A stretch of DNA of 64,000 nt, from the NCBI GenBank assembly GCA_016165875.1, contig JABBOT010000014.1:13207432-13271431 (forward strand), read 5' to 3'. This stretch comes from Acanthopleura granulata (Eukaryota; Mollusca; Polyplacophora; Chitonida; Chitonidae). The notes under the pieces were generated by a model that did not search any database, was not told the origin of the DNA, and saw only the letters and a program-made list of their open reading frames with translations. Shown piece by piece: positions 24,506-38,904 of this stretch. Position 1 is the stretch's first letter. Every line of letters starts with the position of its first letter. The position numbers and the translations under genes are program-made.

Positions 24506-26820
24506 AGCCGTGTTGATTCTCTTCATCTGGTGCAGTGGTGACATAATGCGTTCAGAACAATTCAAACATCTTTTTCGCATATCTTCCTGTTGAACATCTC
24601 AATCCACACATAACATAGTAGCCTACAACTGAGATAGTCCCATGGCTAGCTTGATATTCAACGTGTATTGGTGCTTGTCAAGTTTATACAAAAACAGATA
24701 TGTTATATACGCCTACTTATATATGCATGTAATATATATATGTAATATTTATATGGAACAAACACAAAATGTTTATCCAAAACAAATGAGCCTGTCTCAT
24801 CTTTCTGAATCTTTGAAATTATATTTCTTCGCTGAAGTAGAATGCATTTTGAATCATGAGTAGTCCTGGTAATGTCGAGATCAGTAGGTACAAACCAGGA
24901 CTTTATCAGTTGTTGAGAAATGACAGAGTAAATTTTTTCCCCAAAGTGGAATGTATTTCCATTGAGAGAGTGCATCTTCCACGCCGAGGTAAATAGCTAT
25001 AAAAGCAGGGGCATATATGCTTATATGGGGATTTGAAGATGAGGTCTAGTTTTATAACTGTCGGTTCAATACGCTGCGCCTGTTGGCGCCGTGCCGGCAC
25101 GCAGTGTTAAATAGCCTGTACATAAATATACAGCGAAAGCCAACATGCGGCGGTGGAGAAAACCGGGTCGCTTAGTTTGAAGGAAACCGACATCGCTTGA
25201 AAGAAACACGAATAACACGAATGAAACAAGCATAGGTCGAAGAACTAAACCAATATGTGGTTTGTGGGAACCCACAAGGTTAGAGGAAAACGAGCATAGC
25301 ATGAAGGACGAAGGAGGAAATCAATAAATAAAATGAATTTGTGTTTATTCTATTGTTTATATAGCTAAACGTTTTACAGTTTTGCCACACACTTTCATAA
25401 ACTTGGGGTACACCTCATATGAGAAGGTATCAAAGCATAAAATACTATACATAAGCAAACATGAGAGTTACAGCCCTTCCCAACAAAAGGAGTCGCCCTT
25501 GCTGTATGGTATTGCAGGAGTTGTGCCCCTTGCTTAGAACCATTCTGACTGTCACACTAAGGCAAACTTCTACGACGAAATATGCTCCTAAGTAACGTTG
25601 TAAGTTGTTCAGACTTGCTCAATTAGTCTATAACGGTAAAGCTTTAAATGCTACATGCTAAGGGTCGGCCAAAAACAACTACAATATCAGTTAGACACCG
25701 GGCTTGATTTGCATTTAATGTTTAACAACAACAACGTGTTGATTATCGCCGAGTGGTAATTGGTTGTTAATTAATAATTTAAAAAGTATTTAAACGTACG
25801 TTGTGTTCACTCAACGTATCTATGCTTGTAGCAATGACTCTTAAAGCTATCATGGTCCGAGAGGAATCTGTACCATTACATGCCTGAAGACGAATAAAAG
25901 AGAAAGCCTATGCATACAGGTTGGGGAAAAACGTGGTGGCCGCACAGCGATCGTGAACAAGTGCGCGATCCCACAAGAGCATGTTAACAGGTATTATAAC
26001 AACATGTCCAAAAAACATCTAGTACAAGTAACAATGATAGCTAACAAAGGTACAAGCAATGATTTATACAGATTAATGGCTAAATGGCACATGTACTACT
26101 GTATAGATGCCTCACACCATTACCGGTATATACTGACAGGCAGAAAGTCTTCATCATTTGAGCTGACTGTGCAGTGTTTGTCGTGTATTCGGTTTTCAAT
26201 GTTACAAAAAAAACAAAACAAAAAGCATTAATTTAAGTCTAGTCTTCATTCAGAACTTCCCCATAACACGGGGGATGTAAATAAGTGTGCACACGTGTGT
26301 ATATATATGATATCAGTCCGTCAGTCGAATCTTAATTTCTGGTTCGCTCCGTGTGATTACAGTGCAGTATACACTCCAATAAGTAAGGTCATCTATGACC
26401 AGCCAGATAGACCAGAAAAAAAACATTTGCTTCGACGTTCGGTTGTATAATCCATATACCAGTATTACAACAGCATTATATTGGCGATCTATAGGTAGCA
26501 GCCTAATTCATTAGGCCACTTGAAAGCTGGTTATCTCCCCTATCTTGTGACAATAAGATTGTGGACGAGTCTAATTTCTGAGTTGTTGTAGGGAACATTA
26601 GTGCCAGCTGCACGGGTTGTATAATACAGTATCACACGAACGATTTCACACATACATTTCTTACGCTTAAGTTGACAAATTTACCACACAAACAGTATAA
26701 ACCCAAAGCGAAATTATGTACGGTTAACATCTACAACACGTGAGGTCCTCACAACGCGTGCAAGGTACTTGTAGGCCTACTTCCGGAAATATCTGTTCTG
26801 TTTTGGAACGTTTTGTAGCT

Positions 26821-29800
26821 ATGGCGACTACAGCAAAGAATCGAGCAAAGACTTCGCGTTCTCGGACGTCGTCCCCAGCTTTAGGAAATCAAGGCAACAA
26901 AAAGAAAAGGCCTAATACGGTAACTAACAAGTTTGTTGTGAGAAATAGCTCTGTCATGATAGATGTTATAAGAGGTCCAGTTTTCGTAACAACACGCAAC
27001 TCGTACCTATTCATACAATCATTGCATACTGTACTAATTCCATGGTGTACTGTGGGATGTGAGAAATTGTGAACAAAAGCAAAGTTTAAGGATATTTGGG
27101 GAAGTTGTAAAGATTACGACGACTGCCTTTGTTGTCGTTGACCGTCAGGTAGGTCTGTGTAAGACATTGACGTGACTGACAGGACAGTGTCGTGTCAAAA
27201 TGAGATTGTTACAAAATCTAGCCAAATAATATTAATGAAATTTGTACCTGCAACCGGCACCAATTGTCCACAATATTATCCTGAGATCATCAGTCACTGG
27301 CCTAATTTTGCAGCAAAAACCCTTCCTTATTGATCAGGAGCTACTTGACTCCTGGCACACAGGCTCTTGGATCCGACCAGTGGAGCAAAATAAAATACTA
27401 CAATCTGACGATATATGATACCCTAGGATATCATAATAACCTAAAGATCTCTCACTTGCCAACTTGAAAGTTGAATTCCCGCCTCTCAATTATCCGTGAT
27501 ATCTCAATGAATTTGTCAAGTCAAACACCAATATTCATGGCTCAAAAAAGGCATGTTAAATTTAATTCTGCTGCCTTTCCTCACTGTCAAAATGTTGACA
27601 ACTATATGGAAAGAAAATATTACCCACCTTTTGAGAGTTTTCAAACAAGTTTTATGACACAACTTCTAAAATATTTATCCTGGAAATAAAGATCGTACCT
27701 CAACTTCTTCATCAACCAATATCTACAGAATAGAAATTGTTCAGTTTATTAATTTTTTTTGTAGCATTATATTTATTTATTATATTTTTATTGGCTGTTG
27801 CTTATATTGACTTGCAAAACAGTTTGCTATGCTAAAAAAGGATAATAATAAATAATAATAATAGCATTATTTTGTTAGGACTCCTAAGTGGCGTATAATA
27901 TTACATCCAAGGTTCAAATCACAAATTTAAGTGAAAGTATTTTCACACTGAAGATATGTGTGAAAAAGTGTGTAAGGTTTGGATGGATTCAGGATTAGAG
28001 GAGAATGATAAGTCAGTTGCTGTAAAACAGAAACAAATAGGCCTATTGTTCAAACTTGTTAGATATGAGGCCCAATTAATTTATCCCAGGATACGTGTGC
28101 ATCAAGTACAGATAACACAAGTACAGTAATATGGTATCTCAGGTATATTATACAAAAGCAAACAGATATTAATCTGAATGTCACACAATTATTAAAAATA
28201 AAATATCAGTAAAATCTAAGAAATATTATCACTTAAATATTAAATATTTATTTATTTATTATCTCTGCGTATTACCACATAACAATATACATGTCCACAA
28301 GTTGTATTTCCTGCAAAAACAGTAGCCTTTATTTTGGACCAATCAAAAGCCTTGCAAATAGCTAGTCCTTACGAGCGTAACCGAATGTTGCCAAGTTTTG
28401 CCAGAGAACGTCGTAAAATTCAATGGCTTGGTGGGACTAGTGTCCAGTTCGTCCAGGACTAATTAACACTTATCCCAGGCGGGTTTGGCGCCAAGGACGG
28501 TCACGAATTAAGAAGAACATTTCTCGAGGCGTCTAGATGTATATTTGTGTTCGATTTGACGAATTCGGTGAAAAATCACCGATAAAGGAGAGGCGGGTAT
28601 GCCGCTTTCGTGACTTTCATGATGGCGAGTGAGAGACCTTCACGTGATTATACTACCTGAGGTATCATATATTGCAGTCTTTGATTTCACTCTACTGGTC
28701 GGTTGAAAGTGCCTGTGTTCCGGCAGTGTCAAGAGGTCACAGGATTTCACACACATGACCTGTCGGCATTGAGTAATGTGAAATCATTGAACAATCTCCT
28801 TTTCAAGATGAACATCTGAGCAATGAGTCAGCGACCAACCTAGGCATCAACACAAGTATATTGTCTCCATATCTTCCATGTCATGATCGCGTTTGGTGTC
28901 GTTATCGTTGTAGCCCTCCAGTGTAACAGAAGGTGACTCACCGATTGTCACAACAGAGTTGCCTGCCAGTCCGACCGTAACAGAAGCAGAGAAAGCTCCC
29001 CCACCTGTTTTCAAGGATCCTAATTTTTTGGTAGGATGAATTGTACTAATTTTGGATTGTTTTATGAATGTAGGACATTTTTGCCGCTGAACTGCACCCT
29101 CCTCCTTCCCTGGACACCCACCAGAGCCCCCCCACCCTTCTGGACAAATCCCCCCCCAACCTGTATATACATCACTGAATGGTACAATACTTTTTCTATT
29201 GCAGGAGATTATGCAACTCATCTCTGACATGAATATGGTGACTGATAGAGTCCATTGTACACCGTGCCTTCTGCAACCCCGCAGAGGGCGCGGTTGTAAA
29301 AAAAATGGCACCTTTGCGCCCCCGTGGAATACACGAAATGCACACCTGCACCCTCTGCAACCTTGCAGTTGTTGTTACCTTCTTGACCCTGCGGAGGGCG
29401 CGGACAGCGAGGATCTGGGGCGGCCATGAGGGTTGTGGTTTTATTAAACCTTGCCTTCCATGCTGTCCGTGCCTTTCATTGGGCACAGAGGTCACGGTTA
29501 TTTTTAATCTCCGGTCATTGCGGGGTCACAGAAAGCGCAGTCAAAAAGGAACGCTATCAGCCACCATACATGAAGGAGTAAATATTGGCCAGAATTGTAG
29601 GTGTGTTAATTTGGTGCCAATGTACCAGACACTTGTTCCCCCAGGAACTGCCCATTTCTCCAAATTTGTAGTGTTATGATCTAAAGTAAATAGCTTTTAT
29701 TAGAGTTCACATTGTCTTTAATTTAAAATACATAAATAATAATTTAAACTCATAATATAACATATATACTAGGCCTCGCTTAATTAATTGTTAGATTCTC

Positions 29801-32800
29801 ATGACCTTAACTTTTGAAATGATGATGATGTTTGCTGGTATTATTAATTATTTACTAAATGGACCAACAGCTAAACCTTTAGGCAAGAATCCAACAAACC
29901 CCTCAACTTGTACAAAGATACCTTGGCGTACCACTCAGAACTCCCTGTTATAAAGTGGACAGATACAGCATTATGGAGGAAGAAAAACTGACAGGGATAC
30001 CTTAAGCTTGAAGGTAGCTTTGTGCAAGTGAACACTGGTCAGTATCTTGACTGGATTTCAGTGTGCATCAAATGTGCTAATAATTTAATTACCTCTCAAG
30101 TTGAGACAGTTTTTGGTAATTAAAGTATTATAACATTTATCATTCATCTCAGAAAAGAAAACACTCAAAGATTATATTCATAGAAACCGGAATGAGTTTA
30201 ATGTTTGAAAACAGGAAATTCTGGAAAATCACATTAAACAATGAAAATAACCAATTCAAAATCATTAAAATAAAATTTCAGTTACATTCTAATGAGAGGT
30301 CACAAATAAATCATACCATGTACATAATCTCTTGCAAAATCATTGAAATAAGGATGGGAATACAATGTGGTATGTAAATAGACCATATTGTATCAATTAA
30401 TATCAATTTATATAAACTTCAGTATTAACAAACCCTGCGCTTCCACCATAGTGGGGGTAGATTGTTTGACGTCGCGCTCTTATCTGTTGTTGCATTTTCA
30501 TTTAAAGTTTTTGGGGACACACGCACTTTTAAAGTCAACGGCGGCCTTGTGCTAAATACAGCTTCAAGGGAAGATATTTGGAAAGCGTCAGGGTGGTCAA
30601 TAGCTATCCACGATTGCTCCTGTTGAACAAGGAGTTCATTTATTATGTACTGTTCATGGTCGTTTATGCGATTGAGAAATGTTGCACATATTGTTGCCAA
30701 ATTGTCTGCTTCAAAAAAATGATTTTGCCACAGGGTTGGCCAGTATCTTCAATCAGTAGTCTGTTACAATGCCGATGCAAATGATTGTCATTTTCGATCA
30801 GTGCTGAAACTTTCAACAAACATGGCACCTGTTTGGAAACACATGTTAGCTTGTTCCCATACAGTCACCCAACTAAATACACCCTTTAAAAGAAGAGATA
30901 ACAAGAAATATAACCAAAGTTATTTGAAAAGAGGCCTAAACAGGCATTGGCATTTTTATGACATGCTTGGTAACTTTATAAATCATCTATTAAACTGGAA
31001 TCCTTATGATGCCATAGGATATTCCATTTTAGAGAAGCTGGAAACAGGATCATCCGTACCCTACACTTTTCAGTATTAGCGGCGACACACTCTTTTGTGT
31101 GTAAATAGGATCCCATGTATTATTACAGTCTAAGGCCATGCACTGTGGCCTCCTGGCTGAGACCTTGGGAAATAACCCCACATGTATTCTACTAAGACTT
31201 TCTCGTTTAAAATGGCTTTAAAGGATATCAGAATTGTCTCATAATTGCAAGGAAAAGCGCTGATTTAAAACTACTTCTGTATGGCAAAGTGGTGAACTAG
31301 GTACGGACAACGTTACAGTGGAAACAGATGTGGTAGAAATATCTCATGTTTGATTGGTTAAAATTGAGAGTGTGGTAGCCCGTTTGATTTTCCCATCATG
31401 GACATTTTGCCATACTTTATTAAAATTGATATGAAATAATATTACTTTATTAAAATTATCGGGGGGGGGGGAGGTGAGTGTCCATACCCCTGTTTTTGTG
31501 GTGGTCTTCGTGGCCTAGTGCCTAGCTTGTTAGAGCAGTATCACAACCTATCAGCTGTTCAACAAGACGGTCGCTTATAGTCGAAGTCCAGCTCTAGCTG
31601 GCATCGTCTCCAGTCATACGTGGGAAGGTTTGCCAGAAACCTGTATATGGCCAGGGTGTTCTACCGAGCACTGCCCAGTTTCCTCCCACCATAATGCTGT
31701 CCACTGTTGTCTGGGTGATACTAGTATATTCTTGTGTGCCGCAGAAAATATCAGTCAGATAATTTCTGGTTTTATTCACCTTCAGTCTTACTCTGTTGAA
31801 AGTTTTGAGTTCAGACTATTTTGTCGCAGAAGGTAAAAACAGTCTCACTGTATTGTGTGATTTCTCAGAAACGTTAGGCAACGTTTGTTGACTTAAATTT
31901 ACTGATCACCGATCTCACCGTGTTTAGGAGGTACAAATGACGTTTCTGTTCTTCAGTAACTTCTAAAGTTCACAAACCCTCAGCTCCTCATTTTCCATCA
32001 TAGTTCGTCCTAGTCTAAATAACATTTTGTGACACTTTTTTAGACACTCATGTTATAGCAGAAGTAATCAGAAATAGTAACCTAACATTTTTGTCCAGTC
32101 ATGTGTGGTACAGTAGCGCTTTTCTTACCTTTACTGATGAAAGAGTTAGAACTCGAAACCTATTGTGCTTTCTGTGTAATAGCCATGGATTTAATGCAGG
32201 AGAACCCCAGATGTATGATACAGACAGAGCTTGTATAAATGGATTGTAGACCCTACAGTTAGTAGACTCTACTGGTTAAAGTATAAAGTTACACCTCTTG
32301 CACAAAGGACGTTTCAGTGTTACGATCCGAATCAAAACAGTCCAGTCAGTCATTTCTTGAAATCACTCGGCACAAATTGCAGCAAAATTCATTTTTGTTT
32401 CATGTGTCTCAGAAATATGCCTTCAATGCATAAAAAATAGTTTAGCGAAATTAAATTGATTGGGTAATGCCTAGTTGCATAAGTCCAACATATTCAAGGA
32501 GTCAGCAATTTATATATTCTTACAATTTGATAACGAATGAGAAGGGTAATACTCACTTTAAATGTTTTGAAATACACAAAGAATTATACAAACAAAATGT
32601 TACCATTATAGTGTGCATACACAAATGAATACATACTTTAATTGTTTTGACTGAATCAGCAGTTTTGAGGATATTTTCTTAGGCAACAGTTATTGTGGTT
32701 GTCATATATTTCTTTATTCAGTATATTTAATTATGAGGTTTAATTATAAAAAATCATGTGTCTTCTTACAGTTCTAAGGTTACTAATCATGTGAACAAAG

Positions 32801-35800
32801 ATCAGAATATTATTGTTGCTAGTTTGCATAATTGTCAGCAGAGTTTGAATTTGTGTTGAACACGCAAGGTGGTGATTTAACCCACACATATAACCTAATA
32901 TGGGCTTAATCATAAGGGTGGCAGTTCGATACTTACAAGGCACATAGTTTGCGAAAACTACTCGTAGCCTTGTGTGACTGCGCTCAGAAAAATGTCATTA
33001 AAATTTAAAACCCAATTATGATAAACTAAAACAACCCTGTTCTGAAGTAAATATATTTTCTCCAGAAAGTAACGTAACATTGATGAGTTTTTATATTTAG
33101 AAATCTTTGCTGCAAATATACCATTAAAAACATCGATATTTCTGGAACATACAGTTGAATAAATGTAAGTAGGTAAGGAGTACAGTTAGCTTTTCATTTT
33201 ACGTTCAGTTTGTGGCATGCTAATCATCAAAACACATCAATAACAAGCAGGCGTTTTAGCTTGACATGGATTTTAGTGGAATGACTGCTTGACTGAGGTG
33301 TAATCCCACATCGGCACTATTTAAGCCACATTTTAATGGAATGAATGCTTGACTGAGGTGTAATCTGATGGATATTAATGGAGTGAATGCTTGACTGAGG
33401 TGTAATCTGATGGATTTTAATGGAGTGAATGCTTGACTGAGGTGTAATCTGATGGATTTTAATGGAATGAATGCTTGACTGAGGTGTAATTCCACATCGG
33501 CACTATTTAAGCCTGTGTCTATGTCATGGCCAGAACAAATGTGAACCATTAAACAGGAATGACTTTTGACTGGAGAATGTAGACACCCAAAATCAAGAGT
33601 GAAAATGGATGGTTTTGAAAAACAGATAAAACAAACAAAGAAGAAAAATGTTAAAGAGACATGGTCACCTAAAATTTGGATTTTGAAACAAATTCTGATT
33701 ACGACCTCTTAATTAAGTTTTGAAGTTTGTGCATAAACTAAATCAGTGACTTTGAAATTAAAAATATTCATTGAGTATTTAGCTTGGACTTTTCGGGGAA
33801 GTTCTGCCATTATTTGTTTTTTTCTTTGGCCAATCCTGTTATGAGAGAACCGTAAGTCTTTCTTTTATGCTTTTATGATTGTTTACATATGAAGTTTACA
33901 TATCCTGTGCATGTCAGCGTAATATGAAGTTCTTCTTCTACTTACAGCATTCTACTAAAGGGGCAGCTGGCAATAAGAAGACAAGGATATGGAAAAATCT
34001 TAAACAAATTATTGCTGCCGAGCGGTCATTACCATGGAAACCTGACAATCCAACATGTGAGTGAAAACGTTTGATAGGATCAGTGTTAACTGCATTGAAC
34101 TGTACAGTGATTGACCAACTCTCTGAAAGGTAACGATACACAGGTTTCGAGGTGCAAAGTTACAACAACAAAGTGATATCCCTTTGTCACATGACGTCAT
34201 CACTTTGTTATTTGATTTATTTATTTGATTGGTGTTTTACGCCGTACTCAAGAATATTTCACTTACATGACGGCGGCCAGCATTATGGTGGGAGGAAACC
34301 GGACAGAGCCTTGGGGAAACCCACGACCATCATCACTTTGTGGCAGGGTAGGGTTAGTCTGCACAATTTAAAATGGGCCGATATATAAAATATTGAACAG
34401 TTATCGAACGATGAAATAAAACTTTCGAAATGTATTGTCTTGTCATTTTGGGCTACAGAAACGAAAGTCTGACAGTAGATTCTTCTGAACAGATAAGCTG
34501 CTATGTTAATGAATAGGGAATTGACCCTACCATGCTGTACAATGGCGATACATGTCATTTCGCAAAGTGACGTCGCTGTGTTGTCGTAACGATGGAACTC
34601 AAAACTTGTGAATTAGCAAGCGCTCCGCCTCTGTGAAATGTTACTTCGTCACCTCTGCATGTGGTGCTCGGCATGTACGGGAGTGGTGGATGAGGTGTTA
34701 CCCATGGGTTCTAAAGTTCGAGTTTTCAGCGTGGCACTGCTGTAGATACATGCATAATGAACTGTCAGGCTTCAAAAAGGAAGAGACATTTATTACATGT
34801 GACATAAGTTCAATGAAATGTGATGTAAGACTGCAAACAACAAACAAAAATAACAAATATTCAAACTGAAGACTTGAACACTCATTCTGGTGAAATGTCC
34901 ATGCCCAGGAACTCCAAAGAATGGGGTCCTCCATGCCTCAGTTAGTTAGCGCGCTAGCGCAGCGCAATGACCCAGAAGCACCTGGTTGACCTATTATAAA
35001 AATACTGATTATGATTGACAGTTCAGAAAGTTCTATTAGGATTATTAAGGCAGTGCTTCTATGTCTGTTTCAGATGGCACCATTGATGCTCCTCCATCAT
35101 TTAAACCAGCTAAAAAGTATTCAGATTTAACAGGCTTACCAGTAAGTGCTCTCGATCATTTTGTACATGTACGTTGTAGTAAGTAAATCTAAGTGACATG
35201 TTTTTCTAACCACTTTGTCATCATGGTAACCACTATGAGAATATCGGAAAATTGAGTTTTACACAAATTTTGTTTTGAGTTTTTGAGTATTCTGATTTGT
35301 TCATATTGAGTTTGTAAAAAGAAATTGGTCAGGAAAACCCCTGCACATTGTGAGTGATCACAGTTGTGCCTTGTTGGTAGCTATAAATCTAACCATATAA
35401 CAAGTTTTTAATTGCGTGGTAATAACTGAAATCTAACTCGAATGTAAGTTCCGAGTAAGTGGAGGCTACCTCACCAAGGACACAGCGACATACTTTGTGT
35501 TTTGATCATTGACGTATGTGATGAATATCCACTGGTGTGAAGTAAAGTTTTGAGCTCCTAGAAAGCTTCAACTTGTCGATACAATCCTAGGTATGGACCA
35601 GGAGTTTGTGGATTTCCTAGAACTTTCATACTTCTCAGTGATCTATAGGCCTTGTTCACAGTGCAAGGCCTTGATGAGAATTCGTATACCCATGTAACTG
35701 GCACAGGGTTTTTAGAGCTTAAAAATATTGGTGAAAGCTAAATAAATAAATATATAAGCTGGACGTCTGTAGGTCTGCTGATTGATTTCGGAAATCTTTG

Positions 35801-36494
35801 TGGTCTCTTGTATGTATAAATATGTGCTGATAGCCAACAATATACTGTACAAGTGGAAGATATTTGTCGCGTACTTCTTTGCATGACGTAAGGCTGAAAT
35901 TTTACACCTTAGGCAAGCCTCTCATTGTCAAATGTACATCATGTACCCGTATAGGCCTACAGCCCCTCTCTGTACTGCCAAACTGGTTGTGTCGCCATCA
36001 GTAAGTGTCCATTGACCCTTGTACATCTCTTGGCACAGTATAGCAATTTCCACCAATGTGGTGTGCATATCCATGCATCACAAATGGAAAAGGTTGCCAG
36101 TAATTTGCCAGCGGTTGGTGGTTTAAGCCAGGGTCACGGGTTTCCTACACCCATTATACAACTGACCACCCTCTTGATTCTCGGTGTGACATTGAAACAC
36201 AATAAAATAAATGAGATCAAAAATAACATCACCAATAGTAAAGGCAAACTGTTGTGTCATCCTAGCCTTGACCTACTCGACACAGAACCACTAGACTGAA
36301 ATGTTATTCAACCTTTTATATATGCGTTTGTCTTATAATGTCATCTGTTTACCCTTGACCAGGCTAAGTACAGAGATCCTCATACCAAGATTCGCTACGC
36401 CAGTCCCGAGGAATTTGCGAGGATAAGTTACCTTCCCAGTGACATGGTGACGGGCTATTTAGCACTGCGAAAGGCTAACTTACCTGTTCCTTGA
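26821..36494 (+). CDS. INO80C: INO80 complex subunit C (Ies6/YL1-C domain protein)
   Basis: Five exons: 26821-26919, 28914-29030, 33948-34056, 35074-35141, 36363-36494 (TGA). They give 174 aa, all with GT-AG sites and matching phases. The N-terminal third is Lys/Ser/Pro-rich and poorly conserved (KKKRPNT). From FKDPNF onward it follows animal INO80C closely: KTRIWKNLKQIIAAERSLPW at about 83-102, then IDAPPSFKPAKKYSDLTGLP, then the YL1-C domain (YRDPHTKIRYASPEEFARI) and the end LPSDMVTGYLALRKANLPVP. The family member is a nuclear subunit of the INO80 nucleosome remodeller that works with Arp5 in nucleosome sliding and H2A.Z dynamics. The start is the first ATG (ATGGCGACTAC) of the exon. Its length is close to the human protein (about 190 aa). 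It converges with secernin. No defects were seen. Confidence 0.95.
30885..31440 (+). repeat. Unclassified dispersed repeat, copy 2
   Basis: Same order of blocks as copy 1: TTTAAAAGAAGAGATAACAA, CATCCGTACCCTACACTTTT, CACTGTGGCCTCCTGGCTGA, TTTCTCGTTTAAAATGGCTT, TTTGATTGGTTAAAATTGAG. It is truncated at the 3' end before an AT-rich stretch and a G-run. It lies in INO80C intron 2. Confidence 0.7.
31500..31765 (+). mobile_element. SINE, old and diverged
   Basis: Head GTGGTCTTCGTGGCCTAGTG, ATAGTCGAAGTCCAGCTC, CATACGTGGGAAGGTTTGCC, core CTCCCACCATAATGCTGTCC, and a weak tail. Confidence 0.75.
31770..33940. other. INO80C intron 2, no gene found
   Basis: Only the 47-bp repeat at 33267-33512 stands out. 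I see no coding segment with splice support on either strand. Confidence 0.55.
33267..33512. repeat. 47-bp minisatellite, five copies, with shared end block
   Basis: Unit TGGATTTTAATGGAATGAAT then GCTTGACTGAGGTGTAATCT. The block CACATCGGCACTATTTAAGC follows the first and the last unit, so unit plus block was itself duplicated. Confidence 0.88.
34212..34335 (-). mobile_element. SINE, 3' part
   Basis: ATTTATTTGATTGGTGTTTT, ACGCCGTACTCAAGAATATT, ACGGCGGCCAGCATTATGGT, GGGGAAACCCACGACCATC read as the minus-strand SINE. The head is missing. It lies in INO80C intron 3. Confidence 0.9.
34921..34992 (+). mobile_element. SINE fragment (tRNA-like head)
   Basis: GGGGTCCTCCATGCCTCAGT then TAGTTAGCGCGCTAGCGCAG and AATGACCCAGAAGCACC match the head of the complete copies. 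It ends before the B-box. Confidence 0.75.
36085..36215 (+). mobile_element. SINE remnant, very old
   Basis: GCCAGTAATTTGCCAGCGG, GGGTTTCCTACACCCATTAT and AAACACAATAAAATAAATGA keep SINE block order, with many changes. Confidence 0.4.
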
Positions 36495-37715
36495 AGTCCC
36501 TCTTACAGACCTATACAGGCGCATTCACAGGAGAGGTAACTGCTGCCCTGAAATGCTACTGCCAAGTCTGAAGAATGTATTGATATGCCAGCACATCTTG
36601 GTGAAGTAAACTGCCGGGCCCTGTGAAGGTGCGTCAAGAGAAAACCATTCTTGTGTGGTGAACAGGTGAATCCGTGGTGTGGCAGATTTGCTAAGGGTAG
36701 CTAAGTTTGTTTGAAATCAAGAGGATATTACTGTGTGAAAATCCCAAGGATTTGTGATTTTTCTTAGAAATGACGTATACTTTCGACGTGATGACATTTG
36801 GCAACTAAAAATACTGAGCCATCCTACAACTTTGGAAAAGCATTGTATTTATTGCCTAAACATGTTTCGCAAACATGGAGAATAGTAAGTAAAACAGAAA
36901 ATATCCTCCACAGATGCATCGTGTATATGTGAGTAAGGCACCGGCACTGAACTCATTATATCTGCATAATTACAAAGTGTGGACACTGTGTTGGTATAGT
37001 CTTAACTGACAAGAGGCTGCGTATAGCCATGATGATCAGGTGTACAGCAGAGGCCTGGCTGGTCTTTGTCTGACTGAGAGTGCTTTATACTGCTTCACTT
37101 GAAAGCACAAGACCAGTGTGGATGGGGGATTTCTGTCTGTGGGTGTCAGATCCCTGCCACAGTGCAGTGGCTGGGAGCCATGCTTGATTGTCTCCAACCA
37201 TCAACAAGATAAAAGTAGACTTTCCGTTTCCATGGATATGCATGTCTGATACATGTTCAAACTGACCAGTCAGATTTAAGGTACTGAAGGTACTGTGTGA
37301 AGTTGTTAGTGTGTCCCTTCACATGAATGGCTTCCACAGCAGCTGAGCCATACATGACGGGCATTAGGCCATCCCTAAACAACTGTGTGCTTGGCGTAAC
37401 CTGACCCTATGAGAACAAATAGTGTCGGTTGGTAGGGAATTCTTTTTGGTTCTTGAAAAAGATTGGCATTTTAATATGGAGAGAGAAAAAAAAAAACTTT
37501 TATCAAAATACAAAAAAAAATTTTGAGTAGTGCCCTTTATGAAAGGGGTGTTTGGGTTACGCCCAACAAAGATATTTTTAAGAATGGCCTTCAGTGTTAG
37601 GAATGTGAGGCAGCAAGGTCGAGAAAATCAGTTGCATCCATGTACATGGAGTGAAGCATAAAAAGCTTGTGATGCCAGGAATATCAGATGGTACAATAAA
37701 CTGCATATAAATACT
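36495..37715 (+). terminator. INO80C 3'UTR with poly(A) signal
   Basis: After the TGA, about 1.2 kb without coding signal leads to a canonical AATAAA at 37695-37700. Cleavage would be expected 10-30 nt later. A nearer signal cannot be excluded without transcripts. Confidence 0.5.
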
Positions 37716-38900
37716 GAGATAAGCCTTCTGTCCGTTTTATTGTGAATATTAATAAGTTTGCTAAGTACAAGTTTGTAAATAAATTGAGCCCAAAGTAATA
37801 CTACAGGAATTAAGTATGCAAAGATGCTGAAAAAATATTTTTAACTGGAAGGTAGTTTGTCATTGGAATGTCCAATAAATAGAATAATACATAACAAGGA
37901 ACAAAAGTGTCAAGTAAACAAGTTGTAAATCTTAACAAAAATCACACCATTTTCATCTGCAAGCATGTAATGTACATGTAAGCTACAGATTACTGTATTG
38001 CACATGAAGGCTAAAAGTGTATTTTTTCATATCCACTGATAAGTTTCACAAAGAATACTGTAGTAATGCCAGCACACGACGCAATCAGGAATTCAGTGTG
38101 AATTCCTCAAAAATCCGTACAGAATTCAATATTTCTTTAATCCTTCAGGCTGATTGAATCATTGGTGTCAAAAATAACACTGAAATATCGTATCACCTTG
38201 TATCAGTTGTACAAGTCGTCAAAGTAACGACTACTAGCGTGTGGCGTGGCCACTGATCCAGAGGGGTCACATAGACCTTTACGCCCTTAAGCTGATTTAT
38301 CCCTGTTGTAACAAAGAAGTCCTACACAAGTGTCAAGGTCAAATCTGGAAACCAGAGCAAAAGTTGGTTGCGCTCAAAAGATTGTGGCAAAAGACTTGGA
38401 TGGATACAAGTCCACAGTAATACTGCGTTTTTCCCATTCTTTTCTTGTACGAGGTACACATATATGGTTATGTACTCAGAACTGTACCTGTATGAGGTCA
38501 GACCCGAGTGCCATTTAACATGACCAGTTAAAATGCAATCTGACGTTTTGATATCAATGATGTTACTCTTAAAACATAACAGAAAGAAATCAAGCACTAA
38601 TTGTACACAAAATCAATTTGATGACAATATATGGTATTACCAAAGAAAGCACATATATACATTCTTAACAGTACGTCTTCACACAAGTATAATAAGCAGA
38701 GACTGATGGTAATTCACTGATAGTTTACTGTATACACAAGCAGGTAAAGCAAATACATTCCACTCAACTATATGTCGTCTTATTGGCCTCACGACGTCAG
38801 TAAAAACATTAACCCTTTCTTTTCAATTGTTTGTGATTAAAATGGTAATCTAATCTTGGGGTGGGAGGAGGGTGGTTTGGGTGAGAGGGGTGGTGGTGCG
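37716..38900. other. Spacer between convergent INO80C and secernin
   Basis: AT-rich, no supported gene or repeat. The open frames near 38322-38597 are not accompanied by splice sites or recognisable motifs. Confidence 0.5.
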
Positions 38901-38904
38901 AGGA

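Larger units (their letters stand above)
20561..26820. other. Intergenic region, no supported protein gene
   Basis: Between the ZP gene start and INO80C. It contains SINEs (23692-23922, 24367-24505) and a LINE-like remnant (21671-21886). The open frame 22130-22384 has no splice or family support. Confidence 0.55.

Noticed and set aside
29259..29420. GC-rich repeated GCAGAGGGCGCGG words
   Set aside because: Only two imperfect copies; not enough to define an element.
28847..29495. Overlapping frames of 99-154 codons on the minus strand around INO80C exon 2
   Set aside because: They are antisense to a real exon and to a GC-rich intron stretch; no recognisable motif.
33256..33549. Repeat protein (LHLSQAFTPLKS) on the minus strand
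   Set aside because: Translation of the 47-bp minisatellite; no start, splice or homology context.
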